Below are positions 62,237 to 63,479 of a DNA stretch of 63,479 bases, piece after piece. The stretch is from positions 1 to 63,479 of the forward strand of contig JAEUGY010000064.1 in NCBI GenBank assembly GCA_016794625.1. The letters are read 5' to 3'. The notes under the pieces were generated by a model. The model saw nothing but the letters and a program-made list of their open reading frames with translations, searched no databases and was not told the origin of the DNA. How positions within the stretch are numbered: position 1 is the first letter of the stretch; every line of letters starts with the position of its first letter. The DNA comes from Opitutaceae bacterium (GTDB taxonomy: Bacteria; Verrucomicrobiota; Verrucomicrobiia; Opitutales; Opitutaceae). Both the position numbers and the translations under genes were made by a program.

Positions 62237-63090
62237 GTGGGCGAGACGCGGGGGCCGTCGGGTCGGACGGATTGGACGGACGTATTGGAGGGTCGGGCCG
62301 CATCGCCCGCCTCAAGACGCCCGAGCAAGCGCAATAACCCGTCCAGGATTGTCAGCGGATGCGGCGGGCAGCCCGGGATGTAGAGATCGACCGGCACGAG
62401 CGTATCGGCCCCCCCCTTGACCTCGGGGTGTCCAACAAACGGTCCACCCGAAATGGCGCAGGCGCCGACGGCGATGACGAGTTTGGGGGCAGGCACGGCG
62501 TCCCAGGTCTTGCGCAACGCCAGCTCCATGCCCTGGCTCACCGGGCCCGTGATGAGCAGGCCGTCGGCATGGCGCGGTGAGGCGACAAACTGGATACCAA
62601 ACCGACTCAGGTCCCAGCCGATGGTGTTGAGCACATTCACATCCGACTCGCAGGCATTGCACCCGCCGGCGCTGACCTGCCGGAGACGCAACGAGCGGCC
62701 GAAGAGCCGCCGCAGCCGCTCATCGAGCGCCGCCGCGAGCCGCAGCTCCTCGCCCGCGCCGGCGCCCAGCACGAGGTCCTCCCGTCGGCGCACCGCCTGG
62801 CGGTGATCCTGGGTGTGGGTGATGGCGCCGGTCGGGCAGGCGGTGATACACGCGGAGCAAAAGAGACAGCGACCCAAGTCGAGCCGCGCCGGGGCCGACG
62901 GCGGCGCGCGCGTGATCGCCTCGGTCGGACACACGGGCAGGCAGGCGGTGCAGCCCTCGGTGCATTTCGCCATGTCGAGTCGGAGCGCTCCGCCATGGCG
63001 GTCGGGCAGGGCCGGCGCCGGGCCGTCGGGGTAGGCCATGGTCTCGCAACCGCGCCGGGCCCGATGGAGGAGGGGATCAAGCAGGCTCAT
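62224..63090 (-). CDS. Fused ferredoxin / NuoB-like (hydrogenase-small-like) subunit of an Ehr-type complex
   Basis: A 288-residue protein. N-terminal residues about 38-92 hold two [4Fe-4S] motifs: C43-x3-C47-x2-C50-x3-C54 (CTEGCTACLPVCP) and C75-x2-C78-x2-C81-x3-C85 (CLFCSACITACP). Residues about 138-260 form a NuoB/HycG-like domain with the proximal-cluster ligands C144 and C147 (GGCNACESD), C211 (VGACAISGG) and C241 (IPGCPPHP). In known complexes these two parts are usually separate subunits. The start ATG at 63090 lies 5 nt after the stop of the NuoD-like gene. It would pass electrons from ferredoxin to the peripheral arm of a membrane-bound ion pump. The C-terminal ~25 residues are unstructured. 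Confidence 0.85.
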   Translation of the reverse strand: MSLLDPLLHRARRGCETMAYPDGPAPALPDRHGGALRLDMAKCTEGCTACLPVCPTEAITRAPPSAPARLDLGRCLFCSACITACPTGAITHTQDHRQAVRRREDLVLGAGAGEELRLAAALDERLRRLFGRSLRLRQVSAGGCNACESDVNVLNTIGWDLSRFGIQFVASPRHADGLLITGPVSQGMELALRKTWDAVPAPKLVIAVGACAISGGPFVGHPEVKGGADTLVPVDLYIPGCPPHPLTILDGLLRLLGRLEAGDAARPSNTSVQSVRPDGPRVSPTQQG

Positions 63091-63095
63091 GGAGG

Positions 63096-63479
63096 TCAGA
63101 GATCGAAACCGCAGTACGAGAGATTGAAGCTCTTGTTGTTGACCGGGAAATCCGAGATGGCCTGTCCGCGCAGGGCGAGCGCCAGCCCGGTCCAGTTGTG
63201 GAAGGACGGGTCGACGATCTTGTAGCCGCGGAAGCGCCCGTCGGCTCCGGTGAGAGCGACATGACAGACCTCGCCGCGCCAACCTTCCACCAAGGCGAGG
63301 GCCAGGGTATCGGGCGCAGGGGGTGGGAGTGGCTCCAGCGGGGCGCCGTCCGCTCCCGCCGCCAGCTGGGTGCGCAGGAATTCTCCCGAGCGCTGGATCT
63401 CAAGATCGCGCACCCGCGCCCGCGCGAGCACGTCGCCGGTCGGCCACACCGCCACCGGAGCCTGGGCAAAGCGGTACCA
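63096..63479 (-). CDS. NuoD / hydrogenase-large-like subunit, C-terminus only (runs off the window)
   Basis: The last 127 residues of a larger protein; the frame is open to the end of the window. The segment EGWRGEVCHVALTGADGRFRGYKIVDPSFHNWTGLALAL (quoted in part as EGWRGEVCHVALTGADG and VDPSFHNWTGLA) is typical of the C-terminal end of NuoD and HycE-type subunits. In [NiFe] hydrogenases the last nickel-ligand motif is DPCxxC; here the aligned stretch reads DPSFHNW, so the two C-terminal cysteines are absent. That points to a hydrogenase-related (Ehr or complex I-like) subunit rather than a working hydrogenase. The N-terminal ligands are outside the window. Confidence 0.82.
   Translation of the reverse strand, partial: WYRFAQAPVAVWPTGDVLARARVRDLEIQRSGEFLRTQLAAGADGAPLEPLPPPAPDTLALALVEGWRGEVCHVALTGADGRFRGYKIVDPSFHNWTGLALALRGQAISDFPVNNKSFNLSYCGFDL

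Noticed and set aside
62224..63479. A catalytic [NiFe] hydrogenase
   Set aside because: The large-subunit C-terminus lacks the DPCxxC nickel ligands.

Overview
The window reads as a high-GC Gram-negative chromosome segment, most likely Verrucomicrobiota (Opitutaceae-like). This placement is inferred from content and was not searched. The clues are several very large TonB-dependent receptors, a secreted protein with the C-terminal repeat common in that group, an rpmH-rnpA-yidD-yidC housekeeping cluster, a carbohydrate porin, and dense families of palindromic intergenic repeats.

Layout. 1-2337: a cysteine-less TlpA-like protein and a UroD-superfamily protein with a zinc-methyltransferase Cys/His pattern. 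2432-2761: a tRNA with anticodon CAU (probably Ile2) interrupted in the anticodon loop by a 233-nt group I intron. 2762-3475: untranslated repeat-rich DNA. 3476-4988: a small membrane protein and a GNAT protein. 5263-8881 (minus): rpmH, rnpA, yidD, yidC and a YebC-family gene. 8973-11619: a two-domain PPK2 polyphosphate:AMP phosphotransferase and a DMT exporter. 11870-19395: a TonB receptor followed by a giant secreted VCBS/ASPIC/Ig/vanadium-haloperoxidase fusion. 19413-27952: a LuxR regulator and a five-thioredoxin-domain secreted protein, divergent from a cysteine-synthase-like gene and dsbD, then an SGNH hydrolase. 28201-30355: a secreted EEP-family phosphodiesterase-like protein and a second DMT transporter.

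30459-39115 is the most unusual locus. An RtcR-like regulator has an N-terminal CARF-type sensor, but its AAA+ module has lost the sigma-54 contact loop and the Walker B acidic residues. It is divergent from a tight operon encoding a TonB receptor, an exported M20 amidohydrolase, an N-formylglutamate-amidohydrolase-family enzyme and an AbgT transporter. That looks like a scavenging or transport route for an acyl-glutamate or p-aminobenzoyl-glutamate type compound under control of a possible nucleotide- or RNA-end-sensing regulator.

39361-52893 holds two RND efflux operons (MFP-RND and MdtABC-like) with an OprB-type porin between them. 53195-56463 holds a LytS-type histidine kinase and a third TonB receptor. 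56514-57042 is a 124-bp tandem array of self-complementary units. 57060-63479 (minus) holds an oversized pyruvate:ferredoxin oxidoreductase, a fused ferredoxin/NuoB-like subunit, and the C-terminus of a NuoD/hydrogenase-large-like subunit with no terminal nickel ligands. The last two suggest an energy-converting hydrogenase-related (Ehr) ion pump fed by reduced ferredoxin.

Two palindromic repeat families (called A and B here) occupy many intergenic gaps, often at convergent gene ends. They generate spurious open frames that are not annotated as genes.
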